DNA of 64,000 nucleotides from Tichowtungia aerotolerans (GTDB lineage: Bacteria > Verrucomicrobiota > Kiritimatiellia > Kiritimatiellales > Tichowtungiaceae): positions 2,360,900 through 2,424,899 of the forward strand of contig NZ_CP047593.1 in NCBI RefSeq assembly GCF_009905215.1, read 5' to 3'. Each line of letters starts with the position of its first letter. Position 1 is the stretch's first letter. Both the position numbers and the translations under genes were made by a program. Below, piece after piece: positions 41,919-51,186 of the stretch. The notes below the pieces were generated by a model. That model worked only from the letters and a program-made list of their open reading frames with translations. It was not told where the DNA came from and ran no database searches.

Positions 41919-42554
41919 CTATGCAATAGACCGCACGCCGGACAGGGAGTTGAAAACCGGAACGCCGCAGGCTTCAAGGCGCGGACGGCTGTTGTGGCCG
42001 TTGGCGACAAGTGCGCACTGCACGCCCATGGCGTCGGCAACTTCAAAGTCGTGCACGGTATCGCCGACGAACAGAACTTCGGACGGATTCAGGTTTGAAT
42101 TGGCGATATACTGCTTTCCATTTTCGACTTTCCCGTTGGCGTAGATATCGTTGAGTCCGATGATTTCGTCGAAGAATCCGGTCAGCTCAAAATAATCTGT
42201 GGATTCAAGAAGAGCCTTCTGTTCATAAGCCGATAGCACGGATTGCAGAGTTCCCTGGGTTTGGAAAAACTGAATCAGTTCGCGGACTTCCGGGTGCAGA
42301 TCGCATTCGAAGCGGCGCTGTTCATATTCGGCAATAAACTCTTCGGCGAGCCGGGGGTACGGATCGACTTCGTAGTCGAATCCGAGCTGGCAGTAATAGT
42401 CTGTGACCGGAAAGCAGAGTTTGGCACGGTATGTTTCCGGCTGGATCAACGGCAGTCCGCGCCGTTCCAGCATGTGGTTGTTGATTTCAACGCACAGCCA
42501 GGTGTCATTCCACAGCGTTCCGTTCCAGTCCCAGATAATCTGTTTGTATTTCAT
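41919..42554 (-). CDS. HAD-family hydrolase (phosphoglycolate-phosphatase-like)
   Basis: The product is 211 residues from ATG 42554 (MKYKQIIWDWNGTLWNDTW). The DxNGT nucleophile motif, the Ser/Thr motif (LSAYEQ region), the Lys motif (YANGKVENGKQYI) and GDTVHDFEVADAMGVQCALVANG form the complete HAD set. The cap domain is of the small helical type. The substrate is a phosphorylated small molecule, not predictable further. A partial palindrome at 42251 encodes FQTQGT. Confidence 0.8.
   Translation of the reverse strand: MKYKQIIWDWNGTLWNDTWLCVEINNHMLERRGLPLIQPETYRAKLCFPVTDYYCQLGFDYEVDPYPRLAEEFIAEYEQRRFECDLHPEVRELIQFFQTQGTLQSVLSAYEQKALLESTDYFELTGFFDEIIGLNDIYANGKVENGKQYIANSNLNPSEVLFVGDTVHDFEVADAMGVQCALVANGHNSRPRLEACGVPVFNSLSGVRSIA
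42251..42267. repeat. HIP-like palindrome, one good arm (TTCCCTG-GGT-TTGGAAA)
   Basis: The left arm is degenerate and the right arm perfect. In the HAD gene. Confidence 0.4.
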
Positions 42555-42622
42555 GCCGTTTCCAGTTGCCAAAGTCCGAAAATAGCAGGGCGGCCCAGAG
42601 GCGGGAAGCATTTTGGAGGAGG

Positions 42623-42639
42623 TTTCCAGGGGTCGGAAG
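42623..42639. repeat. HIP-like palindrome, degenerate (TTTCCAG-GGG-TCGGAAG)
   Basis: Three mismatches. In the short spacer between lipA and the HAD gene. Confidence 0.45.
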
Positions 42640-42653
42640 AAGTGGGGCGGTGC

Positions 42654-43553
42654 CTATCGTTCTTCTGTGGCTGTTCGGTAGAGCTCTCCGGCGCGGTAGG
42701 AGGAGCGGATGAATGGTCCGGAGGCGACGGCACGGAACCCGAGTTCGAGCGCGAGGGTTTTCCAGCTCTCAAACTGTTCCGGAGGCGGGAAGGAGAGAAC
42801 AGGGTAATGAGTTGGTGTTGGCGCGAGGTATTGCCCGATGGTCAGCAGGTCGACACCGGCTTTACGAAGCGCCCGCAGGGCGTGTTCAACATCGGCTTGT
42901 GTTTCGCCGAGTCCGACCATGAGGCTCGATTTTGTCAGCAGGTCGGGTCGCAGTTCTTTGGCGGCTTCCAGAATGCGGAGGCTGACGGCAAAGGATGCTT
43001 TTGGGTCGCGTATGTTCGGGGTGAGCCGCTCGACGGTTTCGATGTTATGAGCAAAGACTTTGAGCGGTGCGCCGTCGAGCAGGGATGCCAGTGCGGTTTC
43101 GTCGCCGGCGAGGTCGCTTCCGAGCAGTTCCAGTCCGGTGGCGGGGGACAGTCGGTGAACGGCTTCGAGGCAGGCGCGGTAATGGGATGCGCCGCCGTCA
43201 AAAAGATCATCGCGATTGACGACCGTGATAACGGCGTAGTCCAGTTTGAGTGCGGAGATGGCCGAGGCCAGCTGGAGCGGCTCGCCGGGATCGGGCGGGG
43301 GCGGGGCATGTTGGTGATCAACGGAACAGAAACGGCAGTTGCGCGTACAGGATTTGCCGGCGACCATGAACGTCGCTGTTCCCTGACTCCAGCAGGTGGT
43401 GCGGTTGGGACACTTGGCTTCTTCGCAGACGGTGTGCAGGGACCGGGCTGATGTTGTCGTGTGTATTAGTGTTTGTGTTTCCGAGCCGGCTTCCGGAAGC
43501 CGGGTTTTAAACCAGCCCGGAAGCGGTGGGCGTTTGCGCTGGAGTGTGGGCAT
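42654..43553 (-). CDS. lipA: Lipoyl synthase
   Basis: The product is 299 residues. Both Fe-S clusters are visible: the auxiliary cluster CEEAKCPNRTTC and the radical-SAM motif CTRNCRFC. The C-terminal RSSY segment is also present. It inserts two sulfur atoms into octanoyl groups of E2 and H proteins and is itself a major Fe-S client. It lies on the same strand as the A-type carrier gene, 75 bases after the small gene at 43629, which fits an Fe-S supply context. Confidence 0.95.
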   Translation of the reverse strand: MPTLQRKRPPLPGWFKTRLPEAGSETQTLIHTTTSARSLHTVCEEAKCPNRTTCWSQGTATFMVAGKSCTRNCRFCSVDHQHAPPPPDPGEPLQLASAISALKLDYAVITVVNRDDLFDGGASHYRACLEAVHRLSPATGLELLGSDLAGDETALASLLDGAPLKVFAHNIETVERLTPNIRDPKASFAVSLRILEAAKELRPDLLTKSSLMVGLGETQADVEHALRALRKAGVDLLTIGQYLAPTPTHYPVLSFPPPEQFESWKTLALELGFRAVASGPFIRSSYRAGELYRTATEER

Positions 43554-43628
43554 AGGGACTCATCGGATAGGTTGCGATTATGGTTTGTTAATGAATTCAG
43601 AGTGGATGTCTTCACTTTGATCATTTAC

Positions 43629-43844
43629 TTAATCCGTTTTTGTACGAAGCCGCTCGATCAGGGTAAAGGCGAAGGCGGCCCGCTCGTTGCGGGTGCACTC
43701 GGCCTCAACCTTGGCCAGCAGTCGCTGGAGTTTCGGTGCAGACTCCGGATCATTTTCGGTCAGCCGCACCGATTCAGACAACTGTGCCTGATTGATGCAG
43801 TAGACGGATTCTCCGCCAAGAATAGATGTAGGTGGTACAGGCAT
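43629..43844 (-). CDS. Small hypothetical protein coupled to the A-type Fe-S carrier
   Basis: The product is 71 residues from ATG 43844 (MPVPPTSILGGESVYCINQ). The ATG overlaps the stop of the carrier gene (TAATG) and GGAGG lies 12 bases upstream, so it is translationally coupled. A Pro-rich start is followed by one helical segment (APKLQRLLAKVEAECTRNERAAFAFTLIERL). No family is recognised. A role next to Fe-S delivery or lipoylation is suggested only by position. Confidence 0.6.
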   Translation of the reverse strand: MPVPPTSILGGESVYCINQAQLSESVRLTENDPESAPKLQRLLAKVEAECTRNERAAFAFTLIERLRTKTD

Positions 43845-44206
43845 TATCGGCAATTTCCTCCGCAAGGGGTGACTTCATCGGTTTCGCGCTCCTTAAAGCT
43901 GGCTCCGCAGCCGCAGGAGTGCTGGGCATTCGGATTCTTCAGGATAAAACCCGGTTGAATCAGATCGTCGGAAAAGTCGATGCTCAGTCCGTCGATCAGG
44001 TGAAGGTATCTGTGGTCTGCTGCAATGCGCAGTCCGTCCTCATCATAAATAACGGCATCCATTTCTGTGAGAATGTCATCTGCGTAGGCAGAGTATGACA
44101 TGCCGGCACATCCGCCCGGCTGTACGCCAAGCCGCAGGAAGGTCTCTCCGCCGATTCCGCCTTCGAGCAGTTTGTTAATCGCCTGGTCACTGACTGTGAT
44201 TTCCAT
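43844..44206 (-). CDS. A-type iron-sulfur carrier (HesB/IscA/ErpA family)
   Basis: The product is 120 residues from ATG 44206, behind GAGAGG. The three family cysteines are present: one in GGCAGMSY and two in HSCGCGASF. It receives clusters from the scaffold and passes them to apo-proteins. It diverges from rrf2 across a 144-base shared promoter region and leads the small unit carrier - 71-aa protein - lipA. An extra C-terminal CGGNC is unusual for the family. Confidence 0.9.
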   Translation of the reverse strand: MEITVSDQAINKLLEGGIGGETFLRLGVQPGGCAGMSYSAYADDILTEMDAVIYDEDGLRIAADHRYLHLIDGLSIDFSDDLIQPGFILKNPNAQHSCGCGASFKERETDEVTPCGGNCR

Positions 44207-44287
44207 GGTGTTCCTCTCTGGTTGCGTCTCAAATGTGACCGCATTAGTCGCATTTGGCGCGCGGCCTGTCAATTAAATAAGATAAAT

Positions 44288-44301
44288 AAAAACCTAGTTA
44301 T
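44288..44301. promoter_or_regulatory. Candidate Rrf2 site in the carrier/rrf2 divergent promoter
   Basis: AAAAACCTAGTTAT lies midway between the divergent starts. The core AAAAACCTA recurs inverted at 44806-44814 before sufB. Binding by the local Rrf2 regulator is a guess from position. Confidence 0.3.
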
Positions 44302-44350
44302 TGATTGTTGCTGTCAGTGCGCTATAGTGGAGCTCTCTCAAGGAGAATCT

Positions 44351-44785
44351 ATGATTGTTGGAACTGTACCGAAACAGGTGGAATATGCGCTGATGGCCCT
44401 GACGGAAATGCAGGAGGCCAATCCCGGAAAACTTTTTCCTGTCCGGGAACTGTGCGATCGGCACCAGGTGCCGTTTGATGTGATGTCCAAAACCATGCAG
44501 CGCATGGTGCGGGTCGGTCTGTTGCGCTCTGTACAGGGTGCCAGCGGGGGCTATCAGCTTATACGCGATCTGGAAACGGTGAGTCTGCTTGACCTGATGG
44601 AGGCGGTGAGTGGTCCGGTTGCCGCGGTGAACTGTTTGAAACAGTGCGGATGTGCCCGTTCCGGCCAATGCATAATTTCAAGTTCCATGCGCCGTTTGAA
44701 TGAAAAGATGAGTGCGGTGTATGCGGAGCTGACCGTGGCGGAGCTGGTTGCTGAGGATGATCCGGTAGAACGCGCCGCCAGTTAA
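44351..44785 (+). CDS. Rrf2-family Fe-S-sensing regulator (IscR/SufR-like)
   Basis: The product is 144 residues from ATG 44351 behind AAGGAGAA. The winged helix (QVEYALMALTEMQEANPGKLF to MQRMVRVGLLRSVQGASGGYQL) is typical of Rrf2, and the Cys cluster CLKQCGCARSGQC would hold an [Fe-S] centre. It heads the suf operon and presumably adjusts it to Fe-S demand. Confidence 0.9.
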   Translation: MIVGTVPKQVEYALMALTEMQEANPGKLFPVRELCDRHQVPFDVMSKTMQRMVRVGLLRSVQGASGGYQLIRDLETVSLLDLMEAVSGPVAAVNCLKQCGCARSGQCIISSSMRRLNEKMSAVYAELTVAELVAEDDPVERAAS

Positions 44786-44805
44786 AATCGTTTTTTAAAC
44801 GCAAA

Positions 44806-44814
44806 TAGGTTTTT
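44806..44814. promoter_or_regulatory. Inverted candidate Rrf2 site before sufB
   Basis: TAGGTTTTT is the reverse complement of the core at 44288, within an A/T-rich stretch 72 bases before sufB. Confidence 0.25.
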
Positions 44815-44885
44815 TTATAACTTATATCTTGAATCGTGACCGTTTTGATCGTATTTGTCTTCACATCTTAAGTCGAGAGAAAATT

Positions 44886-46325
44886 ATGGACCAGAAACAG
44901 ACAGTGCAGGCGGGAAACCGGGAATATAAGTATGGGTTCGAGACCGATATTGAGATCGAAACTGTTCCCAAGGGGATCAATGAGGATATCATTCGTTTGA
45001 TTTCCTCTAAAAAGGAGGAGCCGGAGTTTTTGCTCGATTTCCGTCTGAAAGCGTATCGCTGGTGGAAGGAGCAGCGCGAACCCACCTGGGCTCACCTCGA
45101 CTATCCACCGATTGACTTCCAGAACATCCGTTATTTTGCGGCCCCGAAAAAGGGTGCGCAATATGACAGCCTTGATGATGTAGAGCCGGAAGTCCTTCGT
45201 ACTTTCGAACGGCTGGGGATTCCGCTGGATGAGCAGGAACGGCTGGCCGGGGTTGCGGTCGATGCGGTGTTCGACAGCGTTTCCGTGCGAACCACTCACC
45301 AGAGCATGCTGGCGCAGTACGGGGTCATTTTCTGTTCTTTTTCGGAAGCGGCCCGCAAATATCCCGAGCTCATCAAAAAATATCTCGGCAGCGTGGTTCC
45401 TTCCAGGGATAACTTTTACGCCGGACTGAACTCCGCGGTGTTTACAGACGGCTCCTTTGTCTACATCCCGCCCGGAGTTCACTGTCCGGTGGACCTTTCC
45501 ACCTATTTCCGTATCAACGCCAAAGAGACCGGACAGTTTGAGCGGACCCTGATTGTGGCCGATAAAGGAAGCCGGGTTTCTTATGTCGAAGGCTGTACGG
45601 CACCGATGCGCGATGAAAACCAGCTGCATGCCGCAATTGTCGAGCTGGTGGCACTGGATGATGCAGAAATCAAATATTCGACGGTGCAGAACTGGTATCC
45701 CGGTGACAAAAACGGCAAGGGGGGAATCTATAATTTTGTGGTCAAACGCGGTCTCTGCAAGGGCGTTAACTCCAAGATTTCCTGGACGCAGGTCGAGGCC
45801 GGCTCGGCGATTACGTGGAAATATCCGAGTGTGATGCTCAAGGGCGACAATTCCGTCGGCGAGTTTTATTCGGTCGCACTGACCAACAATAAAATGCAGG
45901 CGGATACCGGCACCAAAATGATTCACATGGGAAAAAACACCAGCAGCACGATTATCTCCAAAGGGATTTCCTGCGAACAGTCCACCAACAGCTATCGCGG
46001 TCTCGTGCGCATGTCGCCCGGTGCGGAAAATTCACGCAACTATTCGCAGTGCGACTCCATGCTGGTTGGTGACGAGTGCTTTGCCAACACGTTTCCGTAC
46101 ATCGAGGTTAACAACGACAGCTCGACAGTCGAGCACGAGGCCACCACCTCGCGACTCAGTGCCGACCAGCTGTTCTATCTGCAGAGTCGCGGGCTGGATA
46201 TGGAAGCCGCGGTCTCGCTGCTGGTGAATGGATTTTGTGAAGAGGTGTTTCGGACGCTTCCGCTCGAATTTTCGGTTGAAGCTGTCCGCCTGCTGGAAAT
46301 GAAGCTGGAGGACAGCGTTGGCTGA
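44886..46325 (+). CDS. sufB: Fe-S cluster assembly protein SufB
   Basis: The product is 479 residues from ATG 44886. It shows the full SufB pattern: [78 protein letters not shown] and the C-terminal [28 protein letters not shown] with the conserved Cys. It is the scaffold subunit of SufBC2D where clusters form. No palindrome falls within it. Confidence 0.97.
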   Translation: MDQKQTVQAGNREYKYGFETDIEIETVPKGINEDIIRLISSKKEEPEFLLDFRLKAYRWWKEQREPTWAHLDYPPIDFQNIRYFAAPKKGAQYDSLDDVEPEVLRTFERLGIPLDEQERLAGVAVDAVFDSVSVRTTHQSMLAQYGVIFCSFSEAARKYPELIKKYLGSVVPSRDNFYAGLNSAVFTDGSFVYIPPGVHCPVDLSTYFRINAKETGQFERTLIVADKGSRVSYVEGCTAPMRDENQLHAAIVELVALDDAEIKYSTVQNWYPGDKNGKGGIYNFVVKRGLCKGVNSKISWTQVEAGSAITWKYPSVMLKGDNSVGEFYSVALTNNKMQADTGTKMIHMGKNTSSTIISKGISCEQSTNSYRGLVRMSPGAENSRNYSQCDSMLVGDECFANTFPYIEVNNDSSTVEHEATTSRLSADQLFYLQSRGLDMEAAVSLLVNGFCEEVFRTLPLEFSVEAVRLLEMKLEDSVG

Positions 46326-46349
46326 ATGATGAATTATAAAGGAAATGCT

Positions 46350-47114
46350 ATGTTGAAAATAGAACAGCTGAAAGCTCGCGTGAAAGACGGCCCGCCGATT
46401 CTGAAGGGAATTGATCTGGAAATTCTTCCAGGAGAAATGCATGCGGTGATGGGACCGAACGGCTCAGGCAAGAGTACGCTGTCCCGTGTGATTGCCGGGC
46501 ATCCCGACTATGAAGTGACCGGCGGGAGCGTGACGCTTCAGACGCCGGACGGTTCGATTGATCTTCTGGATGCAGAACCGCACGAGCGCGCCCGTGCCGG
46601 GCTGTTTCTCGGCTTCCAGTATCCGATGGAAGTGCCGGGCGTCAGTAACCGCACATTCCTGCGCGCGGCGTTTAACACAATCCATCGCGCCCGCGGACGC
46701 ATGCCACTCGATCCGCTTGAATTCGATCGCATTCTGCAGGACAAACTGGAGCTGCTGGGTATCAGCCGGGAATTTATCCAGCGTCCGGTCAATGTCGATT
46801 TTTCCGGCGGTGAGAAAAAACGCAATGAAATCCTGCAGATGGCACTGCTGGAACCGCGGCTGGCACTGCTGGATGAAATAGACTCCGGCCTGGATGTGGA
46901 CGCGCTGAAGGCGGTTGCCGAAGGCGTCAGCAAACTGCGTACACCGGACAACGCGGTAGTGCTGATTACGCATTACCAGCGTCTGCTCGACTACCTGACC
47001 CCGGACCATGTTCACATCATGTCCGATGGCGTTTTCATTCGTTCCGGCGGAAGCGACCTGGCACTTGAAATTGAGGAGAGGGGCTATGACTGGATCCTTA
47101 ACAGCGCAGCGTAG
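46350..47114 (+). CDS. sufC: Fe-S cluster assembly ATPase SufC
   Basis: The product is 254 residues from ATG 46350, with AAAGGAA upstream. It is an ABC ATPase: Walker A GPNGSGKSTL, signature FSGGEKKRNEILQM (the SufC variant of LSGGQ), Walker B LALLDEIDSGLD, and the H-loop LITHYQRLL. It powers the SufBC2D scaffold. It overlaps sufD by 29 bases. Confidence 0.97.
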   Translation: MLKIEQLKARVKDGPPILKGIDLEILPGEMHAVMGPNGSGKSTLSRVIAGHPDYEVTGGSVTLQTPDGSIDLLDAEPHERARAGLFLGFQYPMEVPGVSNRTFLRAAFNTIHRARGRMPLDPLEFDRILQDKLELLGISREFIQRPVNVDFSGGEKKRNEILQMALLEPRLALLDEIDSGLDVDALKAVAEGVSKLRTPDNAVVLITHYQRLLDYLTPDHVHIMSDGVFIRSGGSDLALEIEERGYDWILNSAA

Positions 47115-48252
47115 CGACCCGCTGGCCGTTTTTGAAAAGCTGCTGCCCGAATCATTTGAGGAAGGCTTCAGCCGCGAAGAGCGTCTTTCCGCATTCGAGG
47201 CCCTGCGCGACTGCGGTCTTCCGCATCGCAAGGTCGAGGCGTGGAAATACACTGATCCATCCGGCGCGGTGACCGGACCGTTCGATCGTCCGCACCACTG
47301 CGGGTACGGATTGACGTCCCCGGACTCTGTTCGGATCGGAATGCTTCGCACGTTTCCAGACATTGGAAAAAATCATCCATTCGCACTGCTCAGTCATGCG
47401 CTTTCTCACGGCGGCCTCGAACTGGTCGTTCCCGCCCATACAGTTGTTGACGAGCCGGTGCAGATCCGGCTGCCGGTTGTACAACCGGGTTCTCTGCTCT
47501 GTCCGGCGCTTAAGATAAAAGTCGGAACCGGAAGTAAGGTGGACTTTATCGTGCGTTCGGAAGAGCAGGGGGCGGACTCTTTGGTCAGTCAGGTAACGCA
47601 GATGACCGTCGCAGAAAACGCGAATGTGTCATTTACGCGGCTGCGTTCCGGGCAAGGGGCTCATTTTCATCTGCTGCTCACACAGCAGGCAGCCGACAGT
47701 CGACTGACTCTGTTCGACAGTACGGTCGGCGGCGCATTGACCCGTAACGACCTGCATGCGGAGTTGAAGGGCAGAAATGCAGAGATTGATCTGTACGGAC
47801 TCTACCTTCTGGACGGTACCGGGCACGCTGACAACCACACCACGGTCAGCCATTCGGTTCCGTACACGTACAGCCGACAGCTCTACAAAGGCATTCTTGA
47901 TGACCATGCCTGCGGTGTGTTTAACGGGCGGGTTGTCGTTCAGCCGGGCGCCTGCGGAAGCGATGCCCTGCAAATGAACCGCAACCTGCTCAGTGGAAAA
48001 GCCAAGGTCGACACCAAGCCGCAGCTGGAAATCGGAAACGACGATGTGCGCTGTTCGCACGGCGCCACGATCGGGCGCCTCGACGAAGCGCAGATTTTCT
48101 ATCTGCGCAGTCGCGGTCTCGACCGTTCTGCCGCCGAAGCGCTGCTGGCGCGCGGCTTCGCCGGCGAGGTGATCGATCTTGCTCCCGCCGGGGCTCAGGA
48201 CGTTTTAAACGCCCAGATCGAAGAATTCTTTGAACGGGAGGCCGAAGGATGA
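47086..48252 (+). CDS. sufD: Fe-S cluster assembly protein SufD
   Basis: The product is 388 residues from ATG 47086 (MTGSLTAQRSDPLAVFEKLL), behind GAGGAGAGGGG inside sufC. The SufBD core is seen in HADNHTTVSHSVPYTYSRQLYKGILDDHACGVFNGRVVVQPGA and the C-terminal CSHGATIGRLDEAQIFYLRSRGL. It pairs with SufB in the scaffold. A palindrome at 47353 encodes FPDIGK in the variable N-terminal part. Confidence 0.95.
   Translation: MTGSLTAQRSDPLAVFEKLLPESFEEGFSREERLSAFEALRDCGLPHRKVEAWKYTDPSGAVTGPFDRPHHCGYGLTSPDSVRIGMLRTFPDIGKNHPFALLSHALSHGGLELVVPAHTVVDEPVQIRLPVVQPGSLLCPALKIKVGTGSKVDFIVRSEEQGADSLVSQVTQMTVAENANVSFTRLRSGQGAHFHLLLTQQAADSRLTLFDSTVGGALTRNDLHAELKGRNAEIDLYGLYLLDGTGHADNHTTVSHSVPYTYSRQLYKGILDDHACGVFNGRVVVQPGACGSDALQMNRNLLSGKAKVDTKPQLEIGNDDVRCSHGATIGRLDEAQIFYLRSRGLDRSAAEALLARGFAGEVIDLAPAGAQDVLNAQIEEFFEREAEG
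47353..47369. repeat. HIP-like palindrome (TTTCCAG-ACA-TTGGAAA)
   Basis: One mismatch. In sufD, read as FPDIGK. Confidence 0.75.
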
Positions 48253-49469
48253 GTTCGCTGCCGGACAAAGTCCGTTCGGATTTTCCAATCCTTGGAAAAA
48301 CGGTGAACGGTCATCCGCTGGTCTATCTCGACACGGCCGCCACGGCGTTGAAGCCGCGGTCTGTGATAGATGCGGTCGAGCAGGTCTACGGGCAGTTTCC
48401 GGCCAACGTGCATCGCGGCGTTCATACACTCAGTCGCGAGGCGACCGCCGCTTATGAGGGCGCGCGCGGAACGGTGCGTTCGTTTCTGAACGCGGCTCGC
48501 TCCGAGGAGATCGTTTTTACATCCGGCACAACCGGCGCCATCAATCTGGTCGCGCATTCCTGGGGCGCTTTAGAACTGGAGCCGGGCGATGAAGTTATTC
48601 TGTCGCACATGGAGCACCACTCCAACATTGTGCCGTGGAAAATGCTCTGCGACGCAAAGGGACTGCACTTAAAGATTATTCCGGTGGCCGACAACGGCGA
48701 ACTGTTTCTGGAAGCGTTTAGGGCGCTGCTTGGCCCGCGTACAAAACTGGTATCCATCGTTCATGCCTCCAACATGCTTGGGACGGTGAATCCGATTGAA
48801 GATATAATTCGTGAATCACATGCGCATGGAGCAAAAGTGCTGGTGGATGCGGCGCAGTCCGCGCCCTGCCTGCCGCTCGATGTCCAGGCGCTGGACTGTG
48901 ACTTCCTCGCCTTTTCCGGACACAAACTTTTTGGGCCGACCGGCATTGGGGTGCTGTACGCCAAAGCGGATCTGCTCGAAATGATGCCGCCGTTCATGGG
49001 TGGCGGCGATATGATCCTGTCGGTCTCCTTTGATGAAATCTGCTACAACAAGCCTCCCTACCGCTTTGAAGCCGGCACTCCCAATATTGCCGGGGCAGTT
49101 GGGCTGGGTCGCGCGATCGAATACGTGCTGGATATCGGGTTTGACGCAATCTGGCAACACGAACAGGATCTGTTGGAAGCGGCAAGGGCTGCTTTGGAGG
49201 AAATCGACGGAGTGCGCATCATTGGCACGGCGCCGGAAAAAGTTGCCATTTTATCGTTTGTGATCGAAGGGGTTCATCCGCACGACACCGGATCCATTCT
49301 CGATTCGTGCGGAGTGGCGATTCGTGCGGGGCACCACTGCACGCAGCCGCTGATGGCTCGGTTCGGAGTGCCTGCGACCGCCCGCGCCGCTTTTTCAATT
49401 TATAACACGATGGAGGACGTTAAGCGGCTGGCTTCCGCGGTCCGCAAAGTACAGGAGATTATGCTGTGA
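48249..49469 (+). CDS. sufS: Cysteine desulfurase SufS
   Basis: The product is 406 residues. Its ATG overlaps the sufD stop (ATGA). It is a group II desulfurase: PLP Lys226 in FSGHKLFGPTG, catalytic Cys364 in RAGHHCTQPLM, and the SGTTGAINL and MEHHSNIVPW motifs. It delivers persulfide sulfur to SufU or SufB. A perfect palindrome at 48282 encodes FPILGK close to the N-terminus, where homologues read similarly (FPIL). Confidence 0.97.
   Translation: MSSLPDKVRSDFPILGKTVNGHPLVYLDTAATALKPRSVIDAVEQVYGQFPANVHRGVHTLSREATAAYEGARGTVRSFLNAARSEEIVFTSGTTGAINLVAHSWGALELEPGDEVILSHMEHHSNIVPWKMLCDAKGLHLKIIPVADNGELFLEAFRALLGPRTKLVSIVHASNMLGTVNPIEDIIRESHAHGAKVLVDAAQSAPCLPLDVQALDCDFLAFSGHKLFGPTGIGVLYAKADLLEMMPPFMGGGDMILSVSFDEICYNKPPYRFEAGTPNIAGAVGLGRAIEYVLDIGFDAIWQHEQDLLEAARAALEEIDGVRIIGTAPEKVAILSFVIEGVHPHDTGSILDSCGVAIRAGHHCTQPLMARFGVPATARAAFSIYNTMEDVKRLASAVRKVQEIML
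48282..48298. repeat. HIP-like palindrome, perfect arms (TCC spacer)
   Basis: TTTCCAA-TCC-TTGGAAA in sufS, read as FPILGK. Confidence 0.85.
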
Positions 49470-49906
49470 ACATTTCTGACGAGCTCTATCGGGCCACCAT
49501 TCTGGAATACAACCGGGAACCGCGGAATTTCCGAACCCTGGAAAATGCCACGCACGTTGCGCACGGCCTGAATCCGTTGTGCGGTGATGATTATCACGTT
49601 TATCTGCGCGTGGAAGACGGCGTTGTTCAGGAGGCATCGTTTGATGGACATGGCTGTGCCATTTCGAAGGCGTCTGCCTCCATGATGACACTGGAGCTGA
49701 AGGGCAAGACGATTGCCGAAGCCAAAGCGCTGTTTGCGAGGTTTCACGGAATGTTGACGGAGAAGGCCGATCTGTCCGATGATCTCGGGCGGTTGAACGT
49801 GTTTTCCGGAGTTTGGAAATATCCGGAGCGCGTCAAGTGCGCTTCCCTCGCGTGGCATGCAATGGACAGCGCGCTTCAGGGGAAAGAGACTGCATCAACG
49901 GAGTAG
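49466..49906 (+). CDS. sufU: Sulfur-transfer/scaffold protein SufU
   Basis: The product is 146 residues from GTG 49466, which overlaps the sufS stop. The zinc/sulfur-acceptor residues are in place: NPLCGDDYH, GHGCAISKASASMM and RVKCASLAWH. The SufU-type spacing between the second and third Cys is kept. It takes sulfur from SufS. Two palindromes (49528, 49803) encode NFRTLEN and FSGVWK, the latter just before the third Cys. Confidence 0.93.
   Translation: MNISDELYRATILEYNREPRNFRTLENATHVAHGLNPLCGDDYHVYLRVEDGVVQEASFDGHGCAISKASASMMTLELKGKTIAEAKALFARFHGMLTEKADLSDDLGRLNVFSGVWKYPERVKCASLAWHAMDSALQGKETASTE
49528..49544. repeat. HIP-like palindrome, degenerate (TTTCCGA-ACC-CTGGAAA)
   Basis: Two mismatches. 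In sufU, read as NFRTLEN. Confidence 0.6.
49803..49819. repeat. HIP-like palindrome (TTTCCGG-AGT-TTGGAAA)
   Basis: Two mismatches. In sufU, read as SGVWK. Confidence 0.65.
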
Positions 49907-49908
49907 GT

Positions 49909-51186
49909 ATGGTTTCAGAAAAAGAAATTCTCGGAGTGCTGAGTCAGATCATCGATCCCGATTTTCAGCGCGATATTGTTTCGCTTGGGTTTGTTCAGAA
50001 CCTGAAGATCGACGAAGGAACCGTTTCGTTTGAGATTGAGCTGACGACGCCGGCCTGTCCGCTGAGTCCGCAGTTTAAAAAACAGGCCGAAGGTCTGGTG
50101 GGTGCGCTTCCAGGGGTTGGAAACGTCAACGTGACCATGACCGCCCGCAAACGTGCGCCGCATTTCGAGCAGGCGGAAAGCGGATTAGGCCGCGTGAAAA
50201 ACATTATTGCGGTCAGTTCCTGCAAAGGCGGAGTCGGCAAGTCGACCGTCGCCGCGCTGATTGCCCGTACGCTGGCCGGGCGCGGGATCAAAACCGGTCT
50301 GCTCGATGCAGATATTTACGGCCCGTCGCTTCCGACGCTGTTTAACCTGCACCACCCCAAGGTCTATTCGAATCAGCAGCAGCGGATCCTGCCGGTGGAG
50401 GCGGACGGACTGAAGCTGATGAGTTTTGCGTTTCTGACCGGCGATGGGCCGACGGTTCTGCGCGGCCCGCTTGTGTCTCAGTACATCCAGCAGCTTCTGC
50501 ACAATGTGGAGTGGGGCGGGCTGGACGTGCTGGTGCTCGATCTTCCGCCGGGAACCGGAGATATTCAGCTGACCATTTCGCAGTCGATCCGGATCGATGG
50601 TGCTGTGATTGTGACCACACCGCATCAGCTGTCACTGACGGATGTGCGCAAGGGCATCCAGATGTTTGAGAAGGTGAACGTGCCGGTGCTCGGCGTGGTG
50701 GAGAATATGGCGTGGTTCGCCTGCGATGAGTGCTCAAAAAAGCATTATCCGTTCGGAACCGCCGGCGCGAAAAGCCTCGAAGAAAAATTCGGGCTCGAAA
50801 CGCTGGCCGAACTGCCGATTTCTCCGAACCTGCAACTGGAATACGCGGAAGAAACGGCGGATGCAGTCATCCGGGCGCTGGGGCGGCAAACGCTGGAAAA
50901 CCAAGCGGTGCCTGAGGTATCGTTTGATGCAACCCATATTACGCTGCGCTGGCCGGACGAAACCGTGCGGGTTGAAAATACGGTGCTTCGCAAAGCCTGC
51001 AGCTGCGCGCTTTGTATCGATGAAATGACGCAGAAGCCGATCCTTGATCCAGCGGATGTTCCGGATGATATTCATGCAGAGAAAGTCGGGACGATTGGCA
51101 ATTATGCAATCACCGTCGATTGGTCCGACGGACACAACACCGGCTTTTTCCCGTACAAAACGATCCGGGAGCTTTCAATATCATGA
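49909..51186 (+). CDS. Mrp/ApbC-type Fe-S carrier with MIP18 and DUF971 domains
   Basis: The product is 425 residues from ATG 49909; the longer open frame overlaps sufU without support. There are three domains. An N-terminal MIP18/DUF59 domain (IIDPDFQRDIVSLGFVQNL) is followed by a Mrp-type P-loop NTPase (SSCKGGVGKSTVAALIA, DADIYGPSLPTL, LDLPPGTGDIQLTI). A C-terminal DUF971 domain (LRWPDETVR to SDGHNTGFFPYKTIREL) includes CSCALC. The Mrp CxxC reads CDEC, near the AWFACDECSKKHYPFG segment. It probably moves Fe-S clusters from Suf to targets such as NadA next door. A palindrome at 50107 encodes LPGVGN. Confidence 0.92.
   Translation: MVSEKEILGVLSQIIDPDFQRDIVSLGFVQNLKIDEGTVSFEIELTTPACPLSPQFKKQAEGLVGALPGVGNVNVTMTARKRAPHFEQAESGLGRVKNIIAVSSCKGGVGKSTVAALIARTLAGRGIKTGLLDADIYGPSLPTLFNLHHPKVYSNQQQRILPVEADGLKLMSFAFLTGDGPTVLRGPLVSQYIQQLLHNVEWGGLDVLVLDLPPGTGDIQLTISQSIRIDGAVIVTTPHQLSLTDVRKGIQMFEKVNVPVLGVVENMAWFACDECSKKHYPFGTAGAKSLEEKFGLETLAELPISPNLQLEYAEETADAVIRALGRQTLENQAVPEVSFDATHITLRWPDETVRVENTVLRKACSCALCIDEMTQKPILDPADVPDDIHAEKVGTIGNYAITVDWSDGHNTGFFPYKTIRELSIS
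50107..50123. repeat. HIP-like palindrome (CTTCCAG-GGG-TTGGAAA)
   Basis: Two mismatches. In the Mrp gene, read as LPGVGN. Confidence 0.65.
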
